The notes beneath the pieces are model-generated. The model worked only from the letters and a program-made list of their open reading frames with translations. It was not told the DNA's origin and did no database searches. A DNA stretch of 64,000 nucleotides from WHSP01 sp040905505 (GTDB taxonomy: Bacteria > Gemmatimonadota > Gemmatimonadetes > Longimicrobiales > Longimicrobiaceae), in assembly GCA_040905505.1 (NCBI GenBank), contig JBBDRL010000084.1, forward strand, positions 32,074 to 96,073, written 5' to 3'. Position 1 is the stretch's first letter. Every line of letters starts with the position of its first letter. This document shows, in pieces, positions 50,394 through 58,687 of this stretch. A program made the translations under genes and the position numbers.

Positions 50394-51895
50394 GCCTGGA
50401 GACGCTGCTCCCCCTGGCATTGGCGATACCGGCGCTCGGGGCCGTGCTCATCGCGCTGACGGGCCGGAGTCCGAACCTGCGCGAGGGGGTCACGTTCGCC
50501 GCCGGCGCGGTACTGCTGCTCCTGATCGGCTCGCTGACGCTTCAGGTCGTCTCGGGCGCCCGTCCCGAATTCACGCTGGTCGAGCTCGTTCCAGGGCTGA
50601 GCCTGCACCTCGCGGTCGAACCGCTCGGGATGCTGTTCGCCCTCGTCGCAGCACTGCTCTGGCCGGTGAACTCGCTCTACTCCGTCGGTTACATGCGGGG
50701 GAACGGCGAGGGGCACCAGACGCGCTACTACATCTGCTTCGCGATCGCCATCTCGAGCGTGATGGGAATCGCCTTCGCCGGCAACCTGCTGACGCTCTTC
50801 GTCTTCTACGAGGTCCTCACGCTCTCGACCTATCCGCTGGTGACGCACCACGGAACCGAGAAGGCGATGAAGGCCGGCAGGGTGTACCTGGGCATCCTGA
50901 TCAGCACGTCGATCGGCCTGCTGTTGCTGGCGATCGGCTGGACCTGGGTCGCGGCGGGTACGCTGGACTTCGCGCAGGGGGGCATCCTGGCGGGGAATCT
51001 CGGCGGGCCGGCTCTGGCGCTGCTGCTCGCCCTCTACGTGTTCGGCATCGGGAAGGCGGCGGTGATGCCGGTCCACCGGTGGCTGCCGGCCGCGATGGTC
51101 GCGCCGACTCCGGTCAGCGCACTTCTGCATGCCGTCGCGGTGGTGAAGGCCGGCGTCTTCTCGGTGGTGAAGGTGGTGGTCTACGTCTTCGGCATCGACC
51201 TGCTCGCCGCGGAGACCGCGACCCACTGGTTGCTGTACGCCGCGAGCTTCACCGTGGTGGCCGCGTCGATCGTGGCGCTCAAGATCGGGATGGAACGCGG
51301 AAATCTGAAGCGACTGCTCGCCTACTCGACGATCGGGCAGCTCTCCTACGTGGTCCTCGCCGCGGCCATTCTCGCGCCGCTATCCGCTGTGGGGGCGGCG
51401 CTACATATCATTGCACACGCCTTCGGGAAGATCACGCTCTTCTTCGCGGCCGGATCCATCTATACGGCGGCGCACAAGACCGAAATCGGCCAGATGGACG
51501 GGATCGGGAGGAAGATGCCCTGGACGATGGGGGCGTTCGCGATCGGGACCATCTCCATGGTCGGGCTGCCGCCGACCGGCGGATTTCTCAGCAAGTGGTA
51601 CATGCTGATGGGCGCTTTCCAGTCCGAGCAGCTATTCGCGGTGGGCATCCTCGTCGGAAGCACGCTGCTGAACGCCGCCTATTTCGGCCCCATCGTCTTC
51701 TCCGCGTTCCTTCGCTCGCCGGCGGAAAGCGCAGAGGGTGATGGTCACGAGCACGACCACGGCGAGGCGCCGCTGCCGATCGTGATCGCAACCGTGACTA
51801 CCGCTACGCTGACGCTCTTGCTGTTCTTCTTTCCCGACGTTCCGGTCGCGTTGGCCGAACAGATGGTCGGCGGCGTTCTCGGAGGTGCTCCATGA
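50390..51895 (+). CDS. NuoL/M-like antiporter subunit, second copy
   Basis: A 501-residue subunit related to mrpD and to the N-terminal part of MrpA: LLTLFVFYEVLTLSTYPLVTHHG, KAAVMPVHRWLPAAMVAPTPVSALLHAVAVVKAG, NLKRLLAYSTIGQLSYV, HAFGKITLFFAAG. A His-rich insert (GDGHEHDHGEAP) lies on a loop near the C-terminus. ATGA overlaps on both ends. Confidence 0.92.
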   Translation: MSLETLLPLALAIPALGAVLIALTGRSPNLREGVTFAAGAVLLLLIGSLTLQVVSGARPEFTLVELVPGLSLHLAVEPLGMLFALVAALLWPVNSLYSVGYMRGNGEGHQTRYYICFAIAISSVMGIAFAGNLLTLFVFYEVLTLSTYPLVTHHGTEKAMKAGRVYLGILISTSIGLLLLAIGWTWVAAGTLDFAQGGILAGNLGGPALALLLALYVFGIGKAAVMPVHRWLPAAMVAPTPVSALLHAVAVVKAGVFSVVKVVVYVFGIDLLAAETATHWLLYAASFTVVAASIVALKIGMERGNLKRLLAYSTIGQLSYVVLAAAILAPLSAVGAALHIIAHAFGKITLFFAAGSIYTAAHKTEIGQMDGIGRKMPWTMGAFAIGTISMVGLPPTGGFLSKWYMLMGAFQSEQLFAVGILVGSTLLNAAYFGPIVFSAFLRSPAESAEGDGHEHDHGEAPLPIVIATVTTATLTLLLFFFPDVPVALAEQMVGGVLGGAP

Positions 51896-52155
51896 ACCAG
51901 CGCGACGTCCGGGCGGAACCTGATCACTGGCTGGTCCGGCCCGGCACGATCCGGATCCTGTGGATCGTGTTCATCGCCATCCTCATTCTCACCGTAGTGC
52001 CGGACTTCGTGGTCCATCAGCACGAGGAGTTCGGAATCGAGGCGACCTTCGGATTCTACGCCTGGTATGGTTTCATCACCTGCGTGGCGATGGTGGTGAT
52101 CGCAAAACTGCTGGGGTTCCTGATCAAGCGTAAGGACACGTACTATGGCGATTAG
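51892..52155 (+). CDS. Small two-helix subunit within the mrp operon
   Basis: 87 residues, two helices (IRILWIVFIAILILTVVPDFVV and FYAWYGFITCVAMVVIAKLLGFLI) separated by HQHEEFGIE, which is His/Glu rich, and a basic end (KRKDTYYGD). No named Mrp subunit matches. Its start overlaps the stop before and its end overlaps the third antiporter gene by 11 bp, so it is made together with the complex. Confidence 0.85.
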   Translation: MNQRDVRAEPDHWLVRPGTIRILWIVFIAILILTVVPDFVVHQHEEFGIEATFGFYAWYGFITCVAMVVIAKLLGFLIKRKDTYYGD

Positions 52156-53830
52156 TGGTCTTCCACCGGGCCTCGTTCTGATCGTCGGCGCGTTTCTGAT
52201 CCCTGCGTTGCGCGGTCGGGCGCGCGACGCGCTGGTGCTGGGGCTACCCCTCCTCACGCTCGCCCTGGTCTGGACGATTCCCGACGGCGTACAGCTCCAG
52301 GCAGACTTTCTCGGGTACTCCCTCGAGCCCGTCCGTGGGTCGACCGTCGGCCGGCTCTTCGCCACGGTCTTCAGCATCATGAGCTTCGCGGGGGCCATCT
52401 ACGCGCTGCGGCAGGCGCGTGCGCTGGAGTTGGTGGCCGCGTTCGTCTACGCCGGCAGCGCCATCGGCGTCACCTTCGCGGGCGACCTGATCACCCTGTT
52501 CGTCTTCTGGGAGATCATGGCGCTCGGTTCCACGGTGGTGATCTGGGCCGCGGGGACGGAATCGGCTTACCAGGCGAGCATGCGTTACCTGCTCGTCCAC
52601 CTGTTGGGCGGCGTGCTGCTCATGTTCGGGATCGCTGCGCACGTGGGGAGCACGGGCTCCGCCGCGTTCGGCCCGATGGAGCTGAACAGCATCGGGACGT
52701 GGTTCATCCTGGCGGGTTTCCTCATCAACGCTGGCGCGCCACCGCTCTCGGCGTGGATTGCGGACGCCTATCCGGAGGCCAGCCCGAGCGGCGCGGTCTT
52801 CCTCTCCGCGTTCACCACCAAGACGGCCGTGTACACGCTCCTCGTGGCGTTCGCCGGCGCCAGCATCCTGGTGCCGATCGGTCTCTACATGGCGCTCTAC
52901 GGCATCTTCTACGCACTGATGGAGAACGATGCCCGTCGCATTCTGGCGTACAGCATCGTGAACCAGGTCGGCTTCATGGTGACCGGGATCGGCATCGGGA
53001 CCACGCTGGCGCTCAACGGCGTCGCCGCCCATGCGTTCGCCCACATCATCTACAAGGGCCTGCTCTTCATGGCGGCCGGCGGCGTTCTGTTCCGAACGGG
53101 GAAGCGACTCTGCACGGACCTCGGCGGGCTGTTCCGGACGATGCCCTGGACGGCCTTATTCGGAACCGTTGGCGCAATCGCAATCTCCTCGTTCCCGTTC
53201 ACGTCCGGATTCGTCTCCAAGTCGATGATCAACCAGGCGGCCGCCTATGAGAATATGGTGATCGTATGGTTCCTGCTCACGGCCGCCTCCGCCGGCGTCT
53301 TCCTCCACGCCGGCATCAAGTTCCCGTGGTTCGTCTTCTTCCAGAAGGACTCCGGGCTGCGACCGCCCGAGTCGCCCCGGAACATGCAGGCGGCCATGGC
53401 GTTCTTCGCCTTCCTCTGCATCTTCCTCGGCGTCTATCCCGCCCCGCTCTACGCGATGCTTCCGTATCCTGTCGAGTACGTGCCCTACACGGTCGAGCAT
53501 CTCGTGAGCCAGTTCCAGCTCCTGCTCTTCGCCGGTCTCGCCTTCTTCGTCATGCTTCCCATGATGAGGCGCACCACGACCCTGACGCTCGATTGGGACT
53601 GGTCGTACCGCCGCTTCGGACCGCGTGTCGCCGCCACGCTCACGGCCTATGGCGCCCCGGCATGGAACCAACTCCTGAGCGCGCCGCGAAACCGCTTCCG
53701 CGCCGTCGTCGGCGGACTATTCAGGACGCACGGCCCTCACGGACCGCTCGCCCGGAGCTGGCCGATCGGCAGTATGGTCTTCTGGGTCGGCGTGATGCTC
53801 GGCGCGTACCTGATCCTCGCGCTCGTGTAA
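52145..53830 (+). CDS. NuoL/M/N-like antiporter subunit, third copy
   Basis: A 561-residue subunit: LITLFVFWEIMALGSTVVIWA, SAWIADAYPEASPSGAVFLSAFTTKTAVYTLLVAF, ENDARRILAYSIVNQVGFM, HAFAHIIYKGLLFMAAGG. It has a longer C-terminus than MrpD with an extra helix (SMVFWVGVMLGAYLILALV). Last gene of the ten-gene operon; no terminator is seen in the 190 bp after it. Confidence 0.92.
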   Translation: MAISGLPPGLVLIVGAFLIPALRGRARDALVLGLPLLTLALVWTIPDGVQLQADFLGYSLEPVRGSTVGRLFATVFSIMSFAGAIYALRQARALELVAAFVYAGSAIGVTFAGDLITLFVFWEIMALGSTVVIWAAGTESAYQASMRYLLVHLLGGVLLMFGIAAHVGSTGSAAFGPMELNSIGTWFILAGFLINAGAPPLSAWIADAYPEASPSGAVFLSAFTTKTAVYTLLVAFAGASILVPIGLYMALYGIFYALMENDARRILAYSIVNQVGFMVTGIGIGTTLALNGVAAHAFAHIIYKGLLFMAAGGVLFRTGKRLCTDLGGLFRTMPWTALFGTVGAIAISSFPFTSGFVSKSMINQAAAYENMVIVWFLLTAASAGVFLHAGIKFPWFVFFQKDSGLRPPESPRNMQAAMAFFAFLCIFLGVYPAPLYAMLPYPVEYVPYTVEHLVSQFQLLLFAGLAFFVMLPMMRRTTTLTLDWDWSYRRFGPRVAATLTAYGAPAWNQLLSAPRNRFRAVVGGLFRTHGPHGPLARSWPIGSMVFWVGVMLGAYLILALV

Positions 53831-53891
53831 GGCAGCGCTCCGGGCAGGCGAGCTGCAGGTCTCTCACCGCTCTCATGCGGCCAATCAATCC

Positions 53892-53920
53892 TTGCGATGG
53901 CGCGCGAGCGAGCGTATACT
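53892..53920 (+). promoter_or_regulatory. Sigma70-type promoter for the receiver-domain gene
   Basis: TTGCGA (53892-53897), 17-bp spacer, TATACT (53915-53920). Transcription would start near 53927, giving a 5' UTR of about 75-95 nt. Confidence 0.6.
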
Positions 53921-54020
53921 CAACTTCAGCAGCTTGCCTTCGGATCCCCTCCCGCTCGACCGCGACGCTCGATCCCTGTCGCAAAGAAGCTGGACCTGTC
54001 CCATGCTCGGCCTTTGGGTT

Positions 54021-54407
54021 ATGGACTCTTCGACCGTCCTCCTAATCGACAGTGATGACGACAGCATCGCCATCTACTCGCTGATCCTGCGCCATCATGG
54101 ATACGCCGTGCTGATGGCGCACGATCCCGAGGCGGGGCTGCGGATGGCGTTCGAGAACCGGCCGCAGCTCGTCATCGCGGAGGTTTTTCTACCGTCGCGT
54201 GGGGGCATGCAGCTGATCGACCGGATCAGGGAAGACCAGCGGACGGCGGAAATACCTGTGATCATCCTGGATTCGATGCCCTCCTTCTGGGAGGAGCTGC
54301 CGGACTCCGCCGGTCGACTCCGGCGGTTGACGAAGCCGTGCGAGCCAAGCAGGCTGCTCGCCGAAGTACGCCGGCTGCTGGACCCCGCCGTTCGGATGGA
54401 CCAGTAG
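54021..54407 (+). CDS. Stand-alone receiver-like protein with altered phosphorylation site
   Basis: A 128-residue CheY-like domain: acidic pocket LLIDSDDD (D10, D12), alpha/beta repeats and the Lys motif RLTKPCEPS (K105). Where the phospho-accepting Asp should be, the sequence is VIAE54VFLPSRGG, and the Thr/Ser before it in IILTA is D84 (IILDS). Such a Glu may mimic the phosphorylated state. There is no output domain and no kinase nearby. The start may also be the ATG at 54003. Confidence 0.82.
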   Translation: MDSSTVLLIDSDDDSIAIYSLILRHHGYAVLMAHDPEAGLRMAFENRPQLVIAEVFLPSRGGMQLIDRIREDQRTAEIPVIILDSMPSFWEELPDSAGRLRRLTKPCEPSRLLAEVRRLLDPAVRMDQ

Positions 54408-54430
54408 TTCGGCTGTAGGCGGTGAGACGA

Positions 54431-54463
54431 AAGCGCCGGAACTCGCGAGGGGTTCCGGCGCTT
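54431..54463. terminator. Hairpin between convergent receiver and phzF-like genes
   Basis: An 11-bp perfect stem (54431-54441 and 54453-54463) with an 11-base loop. T runs on both sides are weak; it may serve both genes. Confidence 0.5.
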
Positions 54464-54499
54464 CTGAGTTCTGGAGGGGTTCCGGCTGCACCGGACAAG

Positions 54500-55294
54500 T
54501 CAGGCGACGAACGCTCCGCGCAGCACGGTGACCGCCTGACCACCGAGGGCGACACGATCGCGATCGACTCTCGTCCGAATGGTCCCGCCGCGTTCGGACA
54601 CCTGATAGCCCATCAGGTCGTTCCGCCCCAGCCGCCCCGCCCAGTAGGGCCCGAGGGTGCAGTGGGCGGATCCTGTTGCGGGATCCTCCGGCACCCCGGC
54701 ACGCGGGGCGAAGAAGCGGGAGACGAAATCGAACCTCTCGGAGATGGCCGGACTGGTGACGATTACGCCGCGCGGAGCCATTCCGGAGAGGAGGCTGAAC
54801 TCTGGCTGGATCGTGCGGATGGTCTTCTCGTCCGCGAGCTCGACGAGGAGATCGTAGCGACTCCGGCCCACCCACACCGGCTCGGCACGGAGCGCCCGGG
54901 CGAGGTTCTCGGGCGGGTCGGCGGCCTCGGCGCCCGTAGCCGGGAAATCCATCTCGATCCAGCCGTCTTCGAGCTTGCGGGCGGTGAGAAGTCCGCTCCT
55001 GGTGTGAAAGTGCGCGATCTGGTCGGCCGGCAGATGGCCGTCCTCCCAGAGCACATGAGCGCTTGCCAGGGTCGCGTGGCCGCAGAGCTCCACCTCGGTA
55101 CTCGGGGTGAACCAGCGGAGGTCGAACCCGTCGCTGTGCGGGATCAGAAAGGCGGTCTCCGAGAGGTTCATCTCTCTCGCGATGTCCTGAAGTTGCCAAT
55201 CGGCGGGCGGCTCCTCGAGAATGCAGACCGCTGCAGGATTCCCCGTGAAGGGGCGGTTGGTGAACGCGTCGACCTGAACGAACTCTATCGGCAT
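54500..55294 (-). CDS. PhzF-family isomerase-like protein
   Basis: A 264-residue protein of the diaminopimelate-epimerase fold: VDAFTNRPFTGNPAAVCIL at the N-terminus, catalytic Glu in NLSETAFL (E46), LRWFTPSTEVELCGHATLA, and EDPATGSAHCTLGPYW. Phenazine synthesis genes are absent, so it is one of the many stand-alone PhzF homologues of unknown substrate. Start at ATG 55294. Confidence 0.93.
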   Translation of the reverse strand: MPIEFVQVDAFTNRPFTGNPAAVCILEEPPADWQLQDIAREMNLSETAFLIPHSDGFDLRWFTPSTEVELCGHATLASAHVLWEDGHLPADQIAHFHTRSGLLTARKLEDGWIEMDFPATGAEAADPPENLARALRAEPVWVGRSRYDLLVELADEKTIRTIQPEFSLLSGMAPRGVIVTSPAISERFDFVSRFFAPRAGVPEDPATGSAHCTLGPYWAGRLGRNDLMGYQVSERGGTIRTRVDRDRVALGGQAVTVLRGAFVA

Positions 55295-55325
55295 GACTCT
55301 GCGGTACGAGGTGAGGCGGCTGGGG

Positions 55326-56126
55326 TCACACGGTGGGCACCGCCGATTCGGAGGCGTTCTGGATACTCCCGTCCGGATTCAGCTCCAGCTCCTGGACCAG
55401 CTTGTCGCGTTCTGCCTGGATGAGGGCGCGGACGCCGTCACGCAGCTTCGGAAGATCGCCGATCGTCAGATGGTCCGTCGAGACTGGCTCGAGCACGCGG
55501 ACCTCGGCGCGCGCCCTTCCGAAGAGTAGAGATTCGGTCCGCATTGCGCTACGCGTTCCGGCAACCGCCATCGGCAGGATCGGAACACCTTCCTCGATTG
55601 CCAGCCGGAAGGCTCCGTCCTTGAAGGGTAGGAGCGCCCCTGTTCTGGAGCGCGTCCCTTCGGGAAAGATCATGACTGAGACGCGGCGATGAAGGCGGTC
55701 CCGGCACTCCTCGATCGCCTGAGCGCGGCTGGAGCGGACCGACCGCGCCACGGGTATATCGCCCGCCATGCGCATCATCCAGCCCATCACCGGGATCTTG
55801 AAGATGGCGTCCTTGGAGAGCCACTTCATCTCCCAGGGAAGGTGACTGATCAGGAAGATGTCCGCGAGCGACTCATGATTGGAGACGGCGACGTAAGGCC
55901 GGCGAGGATCGTCGGGCCGGAAGCCGGAAGTCCGAAAGGACCAAAGCGGGTTCAGGGCGACCGCGGCCATGGCCCCCCTGCGGAACCAGCGGCCGACGGC
56001 GTAGCGGCCCGGATCGCGCCAGGCGGTCAAGGCGAATGCGGCCATCAGCACGAACAGCAGCAGAATGCCGACCACTACCGTCGTCACCCAGATCCAGACC
56101 GAGAGAATTCTCTGTACCACGTTCAA
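55326..56126 (-). CDS. plsC: 1-acyl-sn-glycerol-3-phosphate acyltransferase (PlsC family)
   Basis: A 266-residue membrane-bound acyltransferase making phosphatidic acid. One N-terminal helix pair region (VWIWVTTVVVGILLLFVLMAAF), the HX4D motif in SNHESLAD, and MIFPEGTRSRTG. Starts probably at the TTG at 56126 or GTG at 56120; no strong RBS. Genes on both sides share the strand. Together with the ceramide genes it shows both glycerolipid and sphingolipid synthesis. Confidence 0.92.
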   Translation of the reverse strand: MNVVQRILSVWIWVTTVVVGILLLFVLMAAFALTAWRDPGRYAVGRWFRRGAMAAVALNPLWSFRTSGFRPDDPRRPYVAVSNHESLADIFLISHLPWEMKWLSKDAIFKIPVMGWMMRMAGDIPVARSVRSSRAQAIEECRDRLHRRVSVMIFPEGTRSRTGALLPFKDGAFRLAIEEGVPILPMAVAGTRSAMRTESLLFGRARAEVRVLEPVSTDHLTIGDLPKLRDGVRALIQAERDKLVQELELNPDGSIQNASESAVPTV

Positions 56127-56181
56127 GCAGTCGCCACGCGATCGTCAAAAAAGCACTGAGCAGGCAAGCGGTGGACCTGCT

Positions 56182-56499
56182 TCAGATCCGCTCGATGAAC
56201 ACATCGAACACCCCACCGCATACGGCCGGACTCCAGGAAAACAGATCTTCAGTGAGATCGACGCGGACCGTCTGCGGCACACCGGTCTCGAAGACCTCGT
56301 TGGCAGCCTCGATCACCTGGCCTTCGCCGCACCCGCCGCCGACCGTACCGGTGAGGCATCGGTCCAGCTCGATGAGCATACGACTGCCGACGCCCCGCGG
56401 CGTCGAACCTTTGGCCGAGATGATCGTCGCGAGTACGGCCGGGCGGTCCTCGCCCGCAGCAGCGACGGCGGCATTGAACACGGTGTGCGTTTCAGTCAT
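56182..56499 (-). CDS. XdhC/CoxI N-terminal-domain protein
   Basis: A 105-residue stand-alone CoxI/XdhC N-terminal domain: LATIISAKGSTPRGVGSRMLI and GTVGGGCGEGQVIEAA. In XdhC this part and the Rossmann part are one protein; here they are two adjacent genes 7 bp apart. XdhC proteins insert the sulfurated molybdenum cofactor into xanthine-dehydrogenase-type enzymes. Confidence 0.88.
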   Translation of the reverse strand: MTETHTVFNAAVAAAGEDRPAVLATIISAKGSTPRGVGSRMLIELDRCLTGTVGGGCGEGQVIEAANEVFETGVPQTVRVDLTEDLFSWSPAVCGGVFDVFIERI

Positions 56500-56506
56500 C
56501 GAGACT

Positions 56507-57346
56507 TCACTCCTCCTTCTCGTCGTTCGTATTCCCGGTCCGTTCAGCGGCGCCGATCCAGCGTTGCATCACCCGTGTACTATCGCGCAGCGACGCACCG
56601 GTTCCCCCCCGGCGCACCCGGATCAGCTCGGCCGCGATCGATATCGCCAGCTCTTCCGGTGTCTCGGCCTCGATGTCCAGGCCGATCGGCGCGAAGATCC
56701 GCTCCAGGCCGTCGCGGGGGATGCCCTCCCGGTGTAGCTGCTCCAGCGCCGCGCGCACGCGGCGCTGACTACCCACCATCCCAATATACGCGAGATCCGC
56801 CCCTCGCATCAGCACGTCCCGCAGCGCGTCGTAATCGTACTTGTGGCCGCGCGTGACGAGAACGAGGTGCGTTCCGCGACCGAGCTGTACCTCGCGGAAG
56901 GGATCGCTGAAATCGGCCCTGACGAGGCGCGTCGCCTCCGGGAATCGCTCCTGCGTCGCGAACCCCGGTCGGTCGTCCAGCACGACGACCCGGTAGCCGA
57001 GCATCGCCCCCACCCGGCAGAGAGGCCGGGCGATGTGGCCCGCGCCGACGATTACGAGCTCGTCGGGCGGGTGATGCGGCTCCACGAAAATGGTCACGGC
57101 GCCAGTCTCATCCGCGATCGCGGTGGTCGATTGGGCGCGCGACCGCAGGGCCTCCCGAGCGGCCCGGATGGCCTCAGCGTCGACATCGGGCGATCCCAGC
57201 GTCCCGGCTGTCCGATCCTCCCAGACGACCATGCGCTCTCCGGCGGGGACCCGCGGCGATCCGCTGGCGACCACGACGACTTCCGCCGCCGGCGCACCGC
57301 CCGCGAGCGCCTCGACCACATGGCGGGCAGCATCCGCCGCTCTCAC
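56507..57346 (-). CDS. XdhC-family protein, Rossmann-domain half
   Basis: A 279-residue protein with the XdhC Rossmann domain: LVIVGAGHIARPLCRVGAMLGYRVVVLDDR, VLVTRGHKYDYDALRDVL, YIGMVGSQRRV and FAPIGLDIEAETPEELAISIAAE. Its N-terminal part is a remnant CoxI-like region. Starts inside the MocA-like gene stop (ATGA), ends before the second half-gene. Substrate enzyme not present in the window. Confidence 0.92.
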   Translation of the reverse strand: MRAADAARHVVEALAGGAPAAEVVVVASGSPRVPAGERMVVWEDRTAGTLGSPDVDAEAIRAAREALRSRAQSTTAIADETGAVTIFVEPHHPPDELVIVGAGHIARPLCRVGAMLGYRVVVLDDRPGFATQERFPEATRLVRADFSDPFREVQLGRGTHLVLVTRGHKYDYDALRDVLMRGADLAYIGMVGSQRRVRAALEQLHREGIPRDGLERIFAPIGLDIEAETPEELAISIAAELIRVRRGGTGASLRDSTRVMQRWIGAAERTGNTNDEKEE

Positions 57347-57966
57347 TGCGGGCGCCCCCGGAGCCGGCGGTAATCCGCTGGGGTATCGACATCCAGCAGA
57401 ACGCCGCGGTTTTCGACCGGCAACTCTGTAAGCTGCTTCTCGTAGCGCCGGATGAGCGTTCGCGCCCCCTCGGGGAGGTCACCGTCCATCAGCTCCGGCA
57501 GGATAGTTCGGCCGAACAGGATCGGGTGACCACGCCGCCCCCCGAAGGTCGGGACGACGAGCGGAGCCCCCGTAGCCGCGGTCTCGATGAGGGCCGCGAC
57601 GAGCGATGGCGTCGCGCCGGGCGAATCCACGGGCGCCATGAGTACACCATGGAGGTCAGAGGGCAGTCGTCGCACCGCCGCGCGGAGCGAATCCACCTGA
57701 TCGGAATCGCGGTCGGGGTTTGTCGCGGTATCGGCTCCCAGCTCCCGGGCGTGCTGTGCGATGGCCCGCGCGTCCGGATCCGCCTCAGGTCCCGTGACGA
57801 CCATAACGGGTTGGCAACCGCCCTCCCGAAAGGCCTGCACGAGCCGGGCGAGGAAGGTCGATCCCTCGAAGGTGAGCAGCGCCTTGGGCGAGCCCATGCG
57901 GGTCGAGCGACCAGCGGCGAGAACGACGCCTGCCACCGATGTGGGAGTCAGCGGCAAGTATGACAC
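57343..57966 (-). CDS. MocA-like nucleotidyltransferase (molybdenum cofactor cytidylyltransferase type)
   Basis: A 207-residue NTP transferase: VVLAAGRSTRMGSPKALLTFEG, APVDSPGATPSLVAAL and GRRGHPILFGRTILPEL. MocA makes the cytidine-dinucleotide form of Moco used by xanthine dehydrogenase-type enzymes, which fits the XdhC genes after it. Starts at a GTG; 15 bp after the idi stop. Confidence 0.9.
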   Translation of the reverse strand: MSYLPLTPTSVAGVVLAAGRSTRMGSPKALLTFEGSTFLARLVQAFREGGCQPVMVVTGPEADPDARAIAQHARELGADTATNPDRDSDQVDSLRAAVRRLPSDLHGVLMAPVDSPGATPSLVAALIETAATGAPLVVPTFGGRRGHPILFGRTILPELMDGDLPEGARTLIRRYEKQLTELPVENRGVLLDVDTPADYRRLRGRPQ

Positions 57967-57981
57967 GGTGAAGGAATGAGG

Positions 57982-58500
57982 TCAAGCGAAGGCACGGCGG
58001 CTCCTGAGCTGCCCGAACGCGGGCGGAAACCAAGCCGTGAATCGGGAGGGATCCTCGTTCAGCTCACGCTCGATGTCGTCGGGTGCCGTCCAGCGCCAGG
58101 CCTCGACTTCGACCGCGTCCGGAGTGGGCATGGCGTCTATGCGGCCGACAAAGACGTGATCGAGCTCGTGCTCGCACAGGCCGTCCTCCAGTTCGGCCCG
58201 GTAGACGAAGCTGAAAGCGAACTCGAGGGCCGTCGCCAACCCCAATTCCTCGCCGAGACGCCGGGTCGCCGCGTCCTCCGGTCGCTCGCCCGGACGCGGG
58301 TGGCTACAGCACGCGTTCGACCAGAGGCCGCCGGAGTGGTACTTTCCCGACGCGCGCCGTTGCAGCAGCATCTCGCCGCCGGAGTTGAGAAGGAAGACGG
58401 AGATCGCGCGGTGGAGCTTGCCAGTGACGTGCGCCTCCAGCTTGGGCGCCGTCCCGATCTCCACGTCGGCTTCGTCCACGAGGACGACTCGTTCTTCCAT
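57982..58500 (-). CDS. idi: Isopentenyl-diphosphate delta-isomerase, type I
   Basis: A 172-residue Nudix-fold isomerase interconverting IPP and DMAPP. Active-site Cys in NACCSHP (C64/C65), metal-binding H30 and H67 region, the Nudix-like RPEDAATRRLGEELG and catalytic Glu in CEHELDHVF. RBS AAGGG lies 12 bases before the ATG at 58500. The frame is open far upstream, overlapping the divergent DUF1460 gene, which is a shadow. Confidence 0.95.
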   Translation of the reverse strand: MEERVVLVDEADVEIGTAPKLEAHVTGKLHRAISVFLLNSGGEMLLQRRASGKYHSGGLWSNACCSHPRPGERPEDAATRRLGEELGLATALEFAFSFVYRAELEDGLCEHELDHVFVGRIDAMPTPDAVEVEAWRWTAPDDIERELNEDPSRFTAWFPPAFGQLRSRRAFA

Positions 58501-58687
58501 CGGCAGTGAACCCTTCGGAATACGGTGACGGAGTACACGAGGAGAATAAGAGTGACCGGGGCACGCTGCCAGCCCGGAGCCGTCGGTACGAGCATGGCCG
58601 GTGCGGAGCCGGGCCCCGTCCGGGTCCCTTCCGAAGCCGTAAGCGGCTGTAGTGGCTGGCCAGGATCGTGCATGAAGAAAGGCACCC

